Of a DNA stretch of 64,000 nucleotides, positions 35,290 to 47,290 are shown in pieces; within the stretch, counting starts at the first letter, position 1, and every line of letters starts with the position of its first letter. Below the pieces are notes generated by a model. That model saw only the letters and a program-made list of their open reading frames with translations, did no database searches and was not told the origin of the DNA. The stretch comes from Pseudisothecium myosuroides. Its lineage: Eukaryota > Streptophyta > Bryopsida > Hypnales > Lembophyllaceae. Both the position numbers and the translations under genes were made by a program. The stretch covers positions 3,512,501-3,576,500 of the forward strand of contig OX637289.1 of the NCBI GenBank assembly GCA_951799445.1, in the 5' to 3' direction.

Positions 35290-36230
35290 TCATGGATTTG
35301 CGAGGGTTCAGCCAGCGAGAACCCTGTCGAAATCAGCCTTCTCTGCTGAGATTGCCTTCACATTGCTGGAATTCGACGATCTGTGCAGCGATGGCGACCG
35401 CGAATGTGAATATAGAAGGCCGGGTGAGACGTCACTGGCACCAAGCCCGACGCTCGCGGGCATGCTAGCGTGGAAGATATGCGTATGGCAGCTGATCAAT
35501 TCCATCCTCCCCACTGGCGGATTCGCGCACTCGTATGGCTTAGAGGCCGCAATGCAAGCAGGATTGGTCTACCACGTGCCCACGCTGGAGCGATTCGCCG
35601 TCACCACGCTGTAGAATGCGGGCTATCTATAGCTAGCAGTCCTTCGTGTTCGCCGCCAGCAAAGCGACGAGCTTCGCAGATTGGGCCGCATCGGATTCCG
35701 CCTAGCACGTCGGCCTCCAAATGGGGGCAGGGAAAGGCGCTAATCTTCGTGGCGGGGAGTGGTTTCATGAAGAACGCGACTTACGTCGCGGCGAAGCGGC
35801 CGAGCGTAATGTGAAACCCGAGCGCGATTTCGGGCATCACGCCGTCGTGGTGCAGTGGACCGGGGGTTCGGGTTGCTGGATGAAGACGCTGTCACGACGC
35901 AGCGGCTCATTCGCACCTCACGTTGTGCGACGTGCTGTCGGGGCCACATTGTCAAACCTCGTCGGGCCCATGGAGGCGGCAGCCATGCCCAGCTCGCGGA
36001 GCGCGTCTTGGGAAGAACACCCGATCGGAGTGCTCAACGAGGCGCCTCAACTGGCATTCCTACCCGAAACTGTCCATAGATTGCAGACTGAGTCGTTTTC
36101 CCTTCTCTTCTGCTGGAAACGTACTTTCTGGACATTCCTTGACACATTGGCCCACAACTAATCCCAGCCAGACCCGCACTAGCAGTCAACCTCGGGAGTC
36201 CCCCTGTTGCTCATTTCCAGAGGTGAGTAA
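35290..36230 (+). pseudogene. ureF: Broken urease accessory protein UreF gene, copy 2
   Basis: UreF acts with UreD and UreG in nickel insertion into urease. The frame 35363-35614 contains VWQLINSILPTGGFAHSYGL, then EAAMQAGLVYHVPTLERFAV, the UreF signature, and ends at a TAG (35612-35614) two codons before the conserved NAG. Later family blocks appear in shifting frames: a QGKAL-like stretch with VAGSGF near 35730-35770, then GLLDEDAVTTQRL near 35865, then NLVGPMEAAAMP near 35955. A real protein would need them in one frame. Copy 1 at 4.0-4.9 kb has different lesions (an 8-base deletion, while its codons at the TAG position are open), so each copy decayed in its own way. Similarity to copy 1 continues downstream to about 36.33 kb. 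The limits are approximate. Confidence 0.8.
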
Positions 36231-37740
36231 TCCGTTTCAAATGCTCCTCTTCAACAATTGACGGATTCAACGAATGGGCAGTGCTTTCTTCTAGTTACAC
36301 GGTAGCCAACTGAAATTGTCCTTTAGCCGAAAGCGTAACAATGTAAACCTTAGGCAAATGACCATGAGATTTGTCCACGACTATTGTTCAACCTGAGGCA
36401 GATGACCATGGGCAAATCTCGCTAATTTCTGAGTCAATTCATACGTTACTTCTTTGTCACTAGACAGATTATATGGTCAGTACTGTACACTGCGCCTTGT
36501 GTGTCTCTTGGTGCGGAACCCTAATTGGAATCCTAATTTCGCAGCGGGGTTTGTGATTTCGTGACATTTGTTTGGGCTCCTGACTAGACATAGTTGAGCG
36601 GTACATGCAAACAGGAGTTGGAATGTGTTGGAATTTGCAGAGGGATTGAAGGTGATGTACAGTACTGTACAATACAGTACAGATAGCACAAGGTTAGGGT
36701 TTCCCTTCTTCAGGGGCATCCAGTTAAACCTCAAACCCATTTCTAAACTGAAGCACCCTTAATGGATGCCCTAGATCCAACTCAGGGCAAACAAAAGAGC
36801 ATCTCGTTCTTCATGCTGTAAAATGCGACCAAATGTCGTTCCTTTACTTTTGTCACTCGTCACCTAGTAAACCTCAATTGGCAAATTTTATTTTATTATA
36901 AGTACTGTTGACCCCTATCGGCTAGCAGATATGAGCAGCACAACTCCACAACATATTGAAGATGCTAGAGTGCTAGGAGTGAAATAATTTGATGACCAAT
37001 TAGCAAACTCTTGAGCAGTTATCATTCACTAAGAGATTCATCCTCCAAAATAGTTTCTGTAGCTATCCAAGGCACTTCAGCTCACGAGGTCCTTTGCATC
37101 TTTCACACTTGTCATCTTTGATTCCAGCTTGACCATGAGCAACTAATTTGCTGATTTCATTGTCCAAGATCCCCTTTTGATGCGAGCTTAGGACTTTTGG
37201 AGGCCTTACTACAAAAGCGTGTTGTAAACGCGGAAGTGAGATCAATTCTCATGGAGAGGAGCTATTCGTTTTCAACTGGATCCATGGAATAAGTCACAGC
37301 CCAAAATATATGTGTTTACAGTGCCACATCTGCATGGCAGTTCCAACTAACCGCTTGTGGTCACTTGTTCTGCTCGCCCTGCCTCTATCGATGACTCCAG
37401 ATTCGATTGAGACCATGCCCTGTTTGCAAAACTATGCTGAAGTGGTCCAAACAATACGTCATCCCCACTTCTGGAGATGGTGCAGCAGTGTCAAGCGATG
37501 GCAGTGACAGCATCAACCTCAACGCCCATCATCTGCTGCGCCGAAATAAGCAGGCCAGTTTCCCTCTCGAAATGCAGCACTGCGTGAACTTCATGTTATT
37601 GAGACACAGCACGAACACTTGCAGAGGGATTTTGAGTCTCGGGTGGAAAGTGATCCATAGAGTATTTTGCATGTTTTCTCATGGAGATATTGAGCTTTTC
37701 TAAAATCCATACCATTAAGATAGGCTGTTTTCTTGTTTTG
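36231..37740. other. Unassigned; two weak coding-like pieces
   Basis: The ureF-type 3' flank runs to about 36330. Near 36478 and 36655-36683 AGTACTGTACA-type palindromes recur in inverted orientation. A minus-strand frame at 37063-37245 ends KDDKCERCKGPRELKCLG, a Cys-pair pattern that could be a C-terminal exon. A plus-strand frame from 37407 starts MRPCPVCKTMLKW. Neither could be assigned. Confidence 0.3.
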
Positions 37741-37990
37741 TTTTACTTTGTTTGTTACAGTGAGATCTCCCGGATCATGCATCCCCGGTCACGTGCTTGC
37801 TATCGTCGGAAAGCCCTCAGCAAGGAGGGGTGCGGTGCATAGGCTTTGTTTTGTGGCATTCCGACTCACGGTGGAAAGTCCTTGAATTTTGAAGTTATTT
37901 TTGAATTTAAAAAATAGAAAACTATTTTTACTTTTATTTTATTATATTGTGGCAACGGCACAAGGCACACTAGTCATATGAAGATGTCAA
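37741..37990. repeat. Dispersed repeat related to 57090-57420
   Basis: Shared landmarks in order are GATCTCCCGGA, GTGCTTG, ATCGTC, GAAAGCCCTC, a GAGG run, GGCTTTGTTTTGTGG-type sequence, GAAAGT, TTGAAGTTATTTTTG, and GGCAACGGCACAAGGCACACTA. No coding capacity is seen. Confidence 0.6.
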
Positions 37991-39247
37991 CTAGCTGAAA
38001 GCCATCTCAATTGGCAAAATTAAATCTTCTTGGATGCAGATTTTTTACTTCCAAATCTAATTTTTATAAAGGTTTTGTAGCACATAATATAAATGACTCA
38101 TGATTTATAGACTTTGCAAGCCTAAATCTCATTAAATTGAAGATTTCAAAGATCTAATCTCTTTAATTTGTAGACTTTTGAATCCTAAATTTGGAATAAT
38201 TCTTAGATTTCAAAAATAGAACTCTTGTACTTTCTAGATTTGTGTAGTTTTATAAATTTGTTAGATTTGTCAGATTTTGGATTTTCTTTACATTTCTAGA
38301 ATTTAATACATTGAAGTATTTAACTGAAAATAGAGTTAATACTTCAATGTTTGACAACTTACGCTTTTTATGTCTCCAACCTCACAATATCCTTGACAAT
38401 GGAGACGAGACAATTGCATGATCTATAATCAGTTAATTATTTAGACTAGAAACAATATTAATATGATATGTATCAATGTGATGTGAAATCTACCAATTTG
38501 GAATTTTGCACAAGGAATTTGGAGAGAAAAAATCAAATATAATATTCTAGGTATTTTCAAGCTAGAATGTAGCAATTGTGTTGTGACAAAGTTGTATTTT
38601 TGAAATTTTGAAAACTCATAGTTTATTCTTTGTAGAAGATAACATTAAAAAATTCATTCCTAAATGTATTACATCAATGACAATATGTGTAAGAAAGTTA
38701 AGTTTGTAATCTTAAATAATTCAGGAGTTACAAATACATTTATAAAATGGTACAAATGCATTGTAACTTTCACCATAGTAGCTTGAAAAAACCTTTGAAC
38801 TCACTATGGTCATGGGAGAAAAACAAGAGTTCTCTCCCTTCCACAAGGATGAATTCATAAGTAACTTCCTTGTGAATGTCAAGAATATATTCAAGAAAAA
38901 AGAAAGAGAATTAAGTGAGAAATGGAAGAGAGAACCAGGATAGGTGTTGACAATGTTGGTTTACAAATATTGGTGAGTTGGTTATATCAAATCTCAAATT
39001 GAAATCAAATAAAGCTACATTAACACCTAAGAGTCCCTAATAGAGAAGTAAATGTCAATAAGAAACTTTTTAAACACAATGAATTATAGACAATTAAGAA
39101 TCTCCACAATTAAGATCTTCATTATTGCAATTTTTTTATTTTCCTCCCATCCCTACGTGATTTGGTTCAAAACTTTGCATACAAATCATTTGGTAATGGT
39201 TGACCATTCTAATCACATCATTGAAGTATATACACTAATTGTTTTTT
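37991..39247. other. AT-rich stretch without a gene
   Basis: Recurring AGATTT words occupy 38030-38290. A hairpin forms from ACATTGAAGTATTTAACT near 38309 with AGTTAATACTTCAATGTTT near 38334. Nothing else is identifiable. Confidence 0.35.
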
Positions 39248-40395
39248 GGGTGAATGCAAAAAACACCTATACTATTTTGCGTCACATCTTGCGTGCTGAT
39301 TTGTTTTTTGGCCATAACTTTTGCGTTCTAGCTCCAAATGACTCAAAATTTATATGTAAGGTATTCGTGATTATTATACACCTTACTTAATTTTTTGTAA
39401 TTTTCAAAAATAGTTTAATGTCCAAAAATAGCCTCCAATTTTATGTCACACTTGCCAATGTGGAGGTTTCTAGTACTATTTAGTACCCAAGAAAACAAAT
39501 TTTGAGCTGAAATTTAAAAGGGATGGTCTTCCAGTTTACTTATAACTACTATCTAAAGAAATTCTAAAAATAATTAATTGTATGTGGTGTGGAAGTCTAC
39601 AAAGTGAGCTTCTTTTTGCTTGCATTTTGTAACATATAAAATATTATTTTGGAATTTTTTTTGGATAAATGACCATCTCCATAGAGTCGTTACAAATGGA
39701 TAATTTTCATTTCATGTATTTACTTTTGTTTCCTATTTTCAACTAATTTAAACATTAACCCCTAAAGGTTTTGGAAGCGGTTTTGAAGAAAGTAGTCAAA
39801 AAAAGGGTGTTTGTGGAATGTGAGGAGTGGGCCAAAAATGACCAGTTTTTTACAATTTCCAACCGTAAGATCTTGAACTTATCTTCACTATTTATCCACC
39901 TACCAATTTTGAACGGCAGATTCTTTGAAATGAGTGACATCTAAGGCTTCAAAGTGCGAATATCTTTTTTTTCAAAGTCAAAAATCCGGGCAGCTGCATT
40001 TAGACTGCTGGATTTTCCATGTATACAATTCCATTTTGATGGTTACTCCTTGGATTTGGGTTCTTCTATAAGTTAGGAACATGCCATAAAAATTTGGAAA
40101 TGATTGCACTTGCACAACATATAGGAAATGACATATTTGTACACATAGGTTTGACAAAAGTCCTGAACACTACCCTTTTTTCCAGCAATGAAAAAGTAAT
40201 TCAAATTAGTTCCAATGAAAAAACTGAATGGTGGAGTGAATTATATGTATGTGCTTCACCATATGGAATCAACCTTCCTAAAAAATTTAGAGATCTGAAA
40301 ATGTGGGAAAATAAATTAGCCCACAGTCTCCTGTGAACACTTCAGGCTTTGGGGCAGCATTCGAATGCTAGCTTCTGCTCCTCCGCCCCCTCACT

Positions 40396-40770
40396 TCACT
40401 CTGACAAATTTTCCAAATGCTTACACCCTGGGGCTGGCGTGGTGTGGCACAGAGTATCCAAAGCCAGGGACAGCCATATCCAGACTGGCGATCCGGTCTC
40501 GCGCCGAGGAATCCGAGGTTCAGGCAACCCAACAGCATCATGGCGGGGCTGCTCCTGCGCCTCAGTCGGAGAAGGCACCACGTGGTGCCGGCCGGTGTGC
40601 GGGACGCTGCAGATACCGAGCCACATGGAACTGTTGGCCCCGCCCCCAGGGAATATCCAACATGGGCCTTCAGTTCCATCTCCGATTGCAGTCCAGCCAC
40701 AAATTAGCCACAGACTGAGGAGGGTGATTGCAAACACATGAAGCAATTCCATCACAAATCCAGATTTCAA
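40396..40770 (-). CDS. Candidate secreted-protein exon within the piggyBac element
   Basis: The 124-codon minus-strand frame begins with a hydrophobic stretch (MELLHVFAITLLSLWLICGW) that has the form of a signal peptide. It is followed by a Gly-, Pro- and Cys-containing region (GPCWIFPGGG, CSVPHTGRHH). The segment is strongly GC-rich against AT-rich surroundings. Overlapping frames are also open on both strands, so coding direction is uncertain. I recognise no family. It could be a captured host exon or transposon cargo, or a chance frame in GC-rich DNA. Confidence 0.25.
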   Translation of the reverse strand: MKSGFVMELLHVFAITLLSLWLICGWTAIGDGTEGPCWIFPGGGANSSMWLGICSVPHTGRHHVVPSPTEAQEQPRHDAVGLPEPRIPRRETGSPVWIWLSLALDTLCHTTPAPGCKHLENLSE

Positions 40771-40960
40771 TACAAAACGAAATGTAATAAATAATTATTT
40801 TTGAGTGAGACCTAAGTAATATTGAATGTGAGGATTCATTCATATTATTTCAAAAGTACGGTTAGAAAAAGGGTACCCTAAAATATTGGAGTCAACAAAC
40901 TAAATATAATTGGCAATAAATAAAATGGTGAGGATTTAGGGTCTACAAAAGCTATGTCAA

Positions 40961-41932
40961 ACCCTCATGGAGGTGTAGGGTAAAAATAGAGAGGGTGAGG
41001 CAAAATACTTAGAGCCTCTCTAACAAGTCCAAATGGTGAGGAAAAAAAATATCAAAAAATTGGAAACACCTCATGGAGGTGTAGGGTAAAAATAGAGAGG
41101 GTGAGGCAAAATACTTAGAGCCTCTCTAACAAGTCCAAATGGTGAGGAAAAAAAATATCAAAAAATTGGAAACACCTCATGGAGGTGTAGGATAAAAATA
41201 GAGAGGGTGAGGCAAAATACTTAGAGCCTCTCTAACAAGTCCAAATGATGAGGAAAAAAAATATCAAAAAATTAGAAACACCTCATGGAGGTGTAGGGTA
41301 AAAATAGAGAGGGTGAGGCAAAATATTTAGAGCTTCTCTAACAAGTCCAAATGGTGAGGAAAAAAAATATCAAAAAATTGGAAACACCTCATGGAGGTGT
41401 AGGATAAAAATAGAGAGGGTGAGGCAAAATACTTAGAGCCTCTCTAACAAGTCCAAATGACGAGGAAAAAAAATATCAAAAAATTGGAAACACCTCATGG
41501 AGGTGTAGGGTAAAAATAGAGAGGGTGAGGCAAAATACTTAGAGCCTCTCTAACAAGTCCAAATGGTGAGGAAAAAAAATATCAAAAAATTGGAAACACC
41601 TCATGGAGGTGTACGGTAAAAATAGAGAGGGTGAGGCAAAATACTTAGAGCCTCTCTAACAAGTCCAAATGATGAGGAAAAAAATATCAAAAAATTGGAA
41701 ACACCTCATGGAGGTGTAGGGTAAAAATAGAGAGGGTGAGGCAAAATACTTAGAGCCTCTCTAACAAGTCCAAATGGTGAGGAAAAAAAATATCAAAATT
41801 TTGAAAACACCTCATGGAGGTGTAGGGTAAGAATAGAGAGGGTGAAGCAAAATACTTAGAGCCTCTCTAACAAGTCCAAATGGTGAGGAAAAAAAATATC
41901 AAAATTTTGAAAACACCTCATGGAGGTGTAGA
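40961..41932. repeat. 106-bp tandem array, about nine units
   Basis: CACCTCATGGAGGTG starts at 41067, 41173, 41279, 41385, 41491, 41597, 41702, 41808 and 41914, with a partial unit before. The period is 106 (once 105). Units are nearly identical. Each holds two inverted repeats: CACCTC-ATG-GAGGTG, and TAGAGAGG with CCTCTCTA about 20 bases apart. The array ends within 40 bp of the transposase 3' end. Confidence 0.95.
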
Positions 41933-41969
41933 GTTGCCCCAAGTGCTAAATCACATGGTTCAATTTATC

Positions 41970-43931
41970 TTAGGGTCTTCGGTCATGGTTTCTTGCATTT
42001 CGGGAATGCGGCCCATAATGATATTCTTCAAAACATCCTCAGTTTAGACACATGAAGCTCCGATTACATGATCGGCAATAGTAGCTACACTTTGGGTCCC
42101 CACAAATTAGGCATGGACGCCTCAAGCGACTCGAAGTTGGCATATGCGGGTGTGGATCTTCTTCTTCTTCATCCACATCCGTGCCTCGGCCATGCCAATT
42201 TTGGAGGAGAGCCTCACATAAATCGGCCTTGAATTGGAGGTGAGTAATTGGTTTCTTTCCACGGCGGCGTGGGCGCAAAGCCGATAGATAGATGATGTAC
42301 ATATTCAATATTGTTGTGTCCAATAGGAAGTAAAAGATGCAATGCCACCACTTATGTGACCTTGTCTGGCTAGAATATGAGGCTCTCAGCTGGTCCGCCA
42401 CATCCACCCCTCTCATGTGGGTGGTATATTCTAGATGTATCGGAGAGGTGGGAATTGGGTCCCTTCTTGCCCCATTCCTACGAGGAACCGTGGGTATTGG
42501 CACACATGGAAACACAATGGGCATTGCATGAGTGGAAATGAGAAGAACTGGACGTTTGTCCTTCCACAATACACATGCAATGCCACGGGATTCATGCATC
42601 CTCCACTCTAATGTACCTTGAGGTGAATTTCTCCAATTGAGAACCGCTTTTAGTTCCGTGGGTAGGCCAATACGATTTGCTCTCATAGTGCCAGTGGCAT
42701 AAATTTCCAATGCGGCCAATTCGGTAAATAACCCCACGCTAGAGAAGTAGTTGTCTGTGACAACTACATGTCCCTTTTCCTCTTGACCATTCAATAATCT
42801 CATCACTACGTTATGCGCCACATTCGCCTCCACATGAACTACTTCTGGAATTTCTTGACCTCCATTATGATTTGCACTGCAGTAGATTTCGAAATTGAAA
42901 ACATATTTAGAATTGGAGTCCGCTAAACACCAAACCTTTATGCCCCATTTCTGTGGTTTTTTAGGCATATATTGCCTAGCAGGACAATAAGAGCCTTTGT
43001 ATCATATCATCATTTCATCAATGGTAAGAAATTTTCCCAAAATCCACTCACGCTTGAAACTATCTCTAATGTCGTGTACGAGCCACCGCACTTGAACCAT
43101 CTTGTCATAACCGGGCAAATCTCTTTCTGAAACATAGGCAACTGGGTTGGTGACATGTAGACATCTTGTTATTACTTGGAACCTCACTCTAGAGAATATT
43201 TTGGAAATGCGTGGACAATGAAAGAAAGAGCCCTCTTTGCTCCGATACATCTTCATGTTCGGTTCTTTTTTCAAGCCCATATAAATGCAAGCTGCTAAAT
43301 ACGCCTTCAAGCTTGCAACTGTCAAAGGCAACCATCCCGGTCCGCCCCTTGTTTTTTCATTCTCATCCGGTGTGGTAGCATAACGATTACTCTCTACTAC
43401 AATTTTACGCAAGAGAGTATAAGGCCAAAATAGTGAAAATAGTTGCATAAAGGTGGGCATTGTACGGAAATGTCTTGTAGGCCCTCGTGCACCTAGAAAA
43501 CATTTTGGTTTGGAAAAATAGGTGAAGTGTGATTGTGACCATGTTGAATTCCGAAATCTATGTTTGACACCATCGGGATTATCTGGGTCCCCTCCATCAC
43601 TACTTGCATCCCCCTCATATGCACCCTCGCTCTCTGACGAAGTACTCAACATTGGTGCACGATGTAGCACTCTCCTCCGTTGAACCCTGCCTCCTTCGTG
43701 CTCTTGAGAAGGGTTGACATGTACCTCAGTTTGTGGCCTATGATCGCGTTGCTGTGGATGAGGTGGTGAAATATTTCCATTCTCAAAATAATCGCTCCAA
43801 TCTTCATTCATAAAGTCAGGATGTTCAGAAGGTACACCTAAAATCGCACTTTGCCTGAAATTAAAATAAATTTTTTGTTTAGAATGTGGAATTGAATATG
43901 TACATTCACAAAAGAGAAGATTGTAGATCAT
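41970..43931 (-). pseudogene. piggyBac-family DDE transposase, interrupted by stop codons
   Basis: piggyBac transposases cut and paste DNA at TTAA sites. The upstream frame (43002-43931) holds an acidic N-terminal region, then conserved core sequence ending LTIDEMMI with the first catalytic Asp (D305). One TGA (43002-43004) follows, and the same frame continues YKGSYCPARQYMPKKPQKWG. The downstream frame (42039-42968) has the second Asp in VVTDNYFSS (D72), the third in RGVDVADQL (D189, with D192), and a C-terminal Cys-rich domain (C286, C289, C294, C298, C301, C307). A second TGA (42039-42041) cuts this domain, and the same frame goes on GCFEEYHYGPHSRN to a TAA at 41970-41972. The first TGA is one C-to-T change from CGA (Arg). 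A TTTTAATTTCAG acceptor-like site (43855-43866) precedes RQSAILG, so an upstream exon is possible. No frameshifts are needed, so inactivation looks recent. Confidence 0.9.
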
Positions 43932-43984
43932 AAGCCAAAAAAGAATGTACCACTAAAAAGTTTTCCATAAAGGAACTAGGATAC

Positions 43985-44780
43985 ATTTCATGTCCTAATT
44001 CAAAAAAATTTGCTCACTACTCCAAAGTCCTCTATATATGATTGAGGAATTATTTTATGGCCCAATCCAAAAAAATTTGCTCATTACTCCAAAGTCCTCT
44101 ATATATGATTGAGGAATTATTTTATGGCCCAATTAAAAAAATTTGCTCACTACTCCAAAGTCCTCTATATATGATTGAGGAATATTTTATGGCCGAATTC
44201 CAAAAAAATTTGTTCACTACTCCAAAGTTCTCCATACATGATTGAGGAATTATTTTATGGCCCAATTCAAAAAAAAATTGTTCACTACTCCAAAGTTCTC
44301 CATACATGATTGAGGAATTATTTTATGGCCCAATTCAAAAAAAAATTGTTCACTACTCCAAAGTTCTCCATACATGATTGAGGAATTATTTTATGGCCCA
44401 ATTCTCAAAAAATTCTCACTACTCCAAAGTTCTATATGCACTAGTGAAGATTATATGGCCCACAAAAAAAAGAATTTTCACTACTCCAAAGTTTTCCATA
44501 CACTAGTGAAGATTTAGTTACATTCCTAAATCCATACATATGTACCATCAAAGTTTTCTTACACTAGAGATTGTTGAATACCCGACCAAGATTTTTTCCC
44601 CATGTACCAAAAAAGTTTTTTTACACTACAAAGTTTCAAATACCCAACCAAGAATTTTTCCTCGTATACCCAAAAAGTTTTTTTGAACTAAAGAACTTAG
44701 GATACCCGATGAAGAATTGTTCCTCATGTACCAAAGATTTTTGTAGGCACCCCATTTTTTGGGATACACTAAAAAGGTTT
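43985..44780. repeat. 67-bp tandem array, eight units, decaying to the right
   Basis: TCCAAAG marks units at 44021, 44088, 44154, 44221, 44289, 44357, 44422 and 44483 (period 65-68). Each unit contains GATTGAGGAATTATTTTATG and an A-run before TTGCTCACTAC. After 44520 weaker relatives (CAAAGTTT, ACACTA) continue to about 44780. The array lies upstream of the transposase gene. Confidence 0.92.
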
Positions 44781-45375
44781 GCATAATCTACTTTGAATAG
44801 TGGACCTACCACCCCATTTTTTCTGGGTCCCTCCTAATTTGGCATAACCTACTTTGAATAGTGGATGATGCACCCCATTTTTTTGGGCCCACCCTAATTT
44901 TGCATAATCTACTTTGAATAGTGGACCTACCACCCCATTTTTTTGGGGTCACTCCTAATTTTGCATAACCTACTTTGAATAGTGGATGATGCATCCCATT
45001 TTTTTTGGGCCCCCCCTAATTTGGCATTCCCTACTTTGAATAGTGGATGATGCATCCCATTTTTTTTGGGGCCCCCCCTAATTTGGCATACCCTACTTTG
45101 AATAGTGGATGATGCATCCCATTTTTTTTGGGTCACTCCTAATTTTGCATAACCTACTTTGAATAGTGGACCTACCACCCCATTTTTTTGGGGTCCCTCC
45201 TAATTTTGCATAACCTACTTTGAATAGTGGATGATGCATCCCATTTTTTTGGGCCCCCCCTAATTTGGCATACCCTACTTTGAATAGTGGATGATGCATC
45301 CCATTTTTTTTGGGCCCCCCCTAATTTGGCATAACCTACTTTGAATAGTGGATGATGCACCCCATTTTTTGGGGG
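44781..45375. repeat. 61-bp tandem array, ten units
   Basis: CTTTGAATAGTGGA occurs at 44791, 44852, 44912, 44973, 45034, 45096, 45157, 45218, 45278 and 45339. Each unit has CACCCCATTTTTTTGGG-like sequence, a C-run, and CTAATTTGGCATAACCTA. Long minus-strand frames across it simply read the repeat. Confidence 0.95.
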
Positions 45376-45963
45376 GGTAAACATAAACAATTTTTGGAAC
45401 AATCTTGGGAATTTCATGATGATGTCACATTTTTTGTTGGTTGCACTCCAGAGTTTTTCATGCACTATTTGCAAATTTTTATAATATACCAAAATAGATT
45501 TGTTTCACAAAATATATTTGCATACAATGTAAGAAATATTTCATCTTTTCCTACTAATTTTTTTTACTTATCAAAAGGTCTGCATACAATATCAAAACTT
45601 GTGGAGTTGGCGGTCTATAGGAATGCCTTTCCCCCTCCAAAATATCAAAATTCCCATAATTCTCCTAACCCTGAGCGCACACAGCAGTAGAAAACAGGGA
45701 GGGAGCAAAATAATGAACCCACCTCTTGAACTCCTCTACGCTGCTGCTGCCGGGCTCTGCATGCTGTCTATAGCCCCTCGGTACCTCATCTCCAGCGCAC
45801 CCCTATAGCCCGGACTGGCGCGCAGCCCGTGAACCGTTGGAGTCTCCCCCGGCGTGGCTACGTGGCTCCTCCCCGCAGCTGGGGTGGCCAGCAAAGCCTG
45901 CGCGCCAAGCAGCTTTGATTTCGGTGATTCCGAGAGGCCTAAAACGGTCTTCTCCTTGCTCGT

Positions 45964-47290
45964 TTATCTCCGGGTTGTCATCGGAGTTGTGTGGTATGTT
46001 GTCACGCCGCGGTTTTCTCCTTGTCTGCTGGCCTTCTCTGAAAAAAAAACTTCATTGTGTAGAAGCTCAGGAGGCCATTGCCAATCTTCGATTTCGTCGT
46101 CTGAATCTTCCGAATATCCTTCGCAGGACAACTCTCGTGCCGGTGCTACATCTTCGTCTTGGTTTTCTTGACTTTCCACGAGGTCGGGATTGGGCTCACC
46201 AATGCGCAGTTCGCTTCCTTCCTTTGGCGGAAGGGGTGGCACTTGCGGCAGCGAAGGGTCGGGGGTGCTGTCGTCACTATCAGCACTGTCTGCTGTCGTT
46301 GTGCTTTCGCCAGGGTCTTCAGTTCCATCTCCGTTGTTTGGGGCCCTCCTTTCTCGCTCTTGCTGCAGCCGTTCACTACGTCGGGGAGGGATATCGTCTG
46401 ACACAAGCTGAGGACCACGCAAGTACTCCAGGTAAGAAACAAAATTCTTGCATTCATATAGCAGGCCATGGAAGTCAAACCGATAATGCATGAGTAGAAT
46501 AGAGGGAGTTACCCATTTTCCCTTCTGGAATTGAGGTATGCGTGGCATTTCGTTTCAAGCTTCTTGCGGTAGATGTACTAGCCAGATCTGGCCACACTTG
46601 CTCTTTGATAAATAGCGGAATCTCAGGATAGAACTGCCACCGTTGACACCAGCCTAAGCACCTTGCAGCCTGTTTGTAAAAATGATGACGATAGTTTTCT
46701 GGTTTTGGACTTGCAGGCCACCTAGCCATTCCACGAGGGACTGGCAAGGAACGCAAATACGAGTCGTTTAGCAATGCCACGACTTTATATGCTTGAGCTG
46801 TAGATGCTCCCTCATGCGTAATCAAGAGTTCTAACAAATGATGGGCAACTGGATTCGCTTGTGAAGGAAAATCTAGGCGCAGCAAGCTCGGGGCATGCTC
46901 TTCTTGTTCACAGCAAGCGGCACTTCTATCTCGGTGAGCTACAGATTGAAGGGCTCCCGCAGCAGGCAGATTCTGCGTCGGCAGGTGGTCGTCGATGCAG
47001 AATTGAGAGTCTGGGATCTGGGAGAGGTCACCCCGACCTGACTGGTGCGTACCTCTTGTATCCCCACGGAAGCAGAATTTTCGTCCCTCCCCGCCTAGCT
47101 GCTCAACTTCTGAAGCGCTGCCGAGTATGCCGCCCACCTCCAGAGATGTCGTCCTGAGCCCCGCTTCGGCCGACCGGTGAAGAACGTTGATGCCGAGCTG
47201 CAGTGCGTCCTCCCCGAAGTTGCCTGTCGATGAATGCGCCCTGTCGTGAAACTGGGCAGTCAGCTGCTCCGCCTTCTTGCCGAATGGCAC
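45964..47290 (-). CDS. Unknown GC-rich coding-like region within the piggyBac element
   Basis: Two overlapping minus-strand frames lie upstream of the transposase, on the same strand. The first (46475-47290, 271 codons) contains HHLLELLITHEGASTAQAYK, WCQRWQFYPEIPLFIKEQVW and other plausible globular sequence. The second (45964-46548, 194 codons) starts MPRIPQFQKGKWVTPSILLM and becomes acidic and disordered (DIPPRRSERLQQERERRAP, SEDSDDEIEDWQW). The overlap near 46480-46550 suggests a frameshift or a spliced junction. GC content is far above that of the arrays beside it. I recognise no domain. It could be a second transposon gene, captured host sequence, or a relic of another element. It is not a known part of piggyBac transposases. 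Confidence 0.4.

Noticed and set aside
40961..41932. Regular 106-bp array as a CRISPR
   Set aside because: The whole unit is conserved with no variable spacers, and the setting is eukaryotic and inside a transposon.
44806..45492. Minus-strand frames of 62-106 codons with repeated HHPLFKVGYAKLG-like peptides
   Set aside because: They arise from reading the 61-bp array in three frames in turn. The period is not a multiple of three, so no single protein is encoded.
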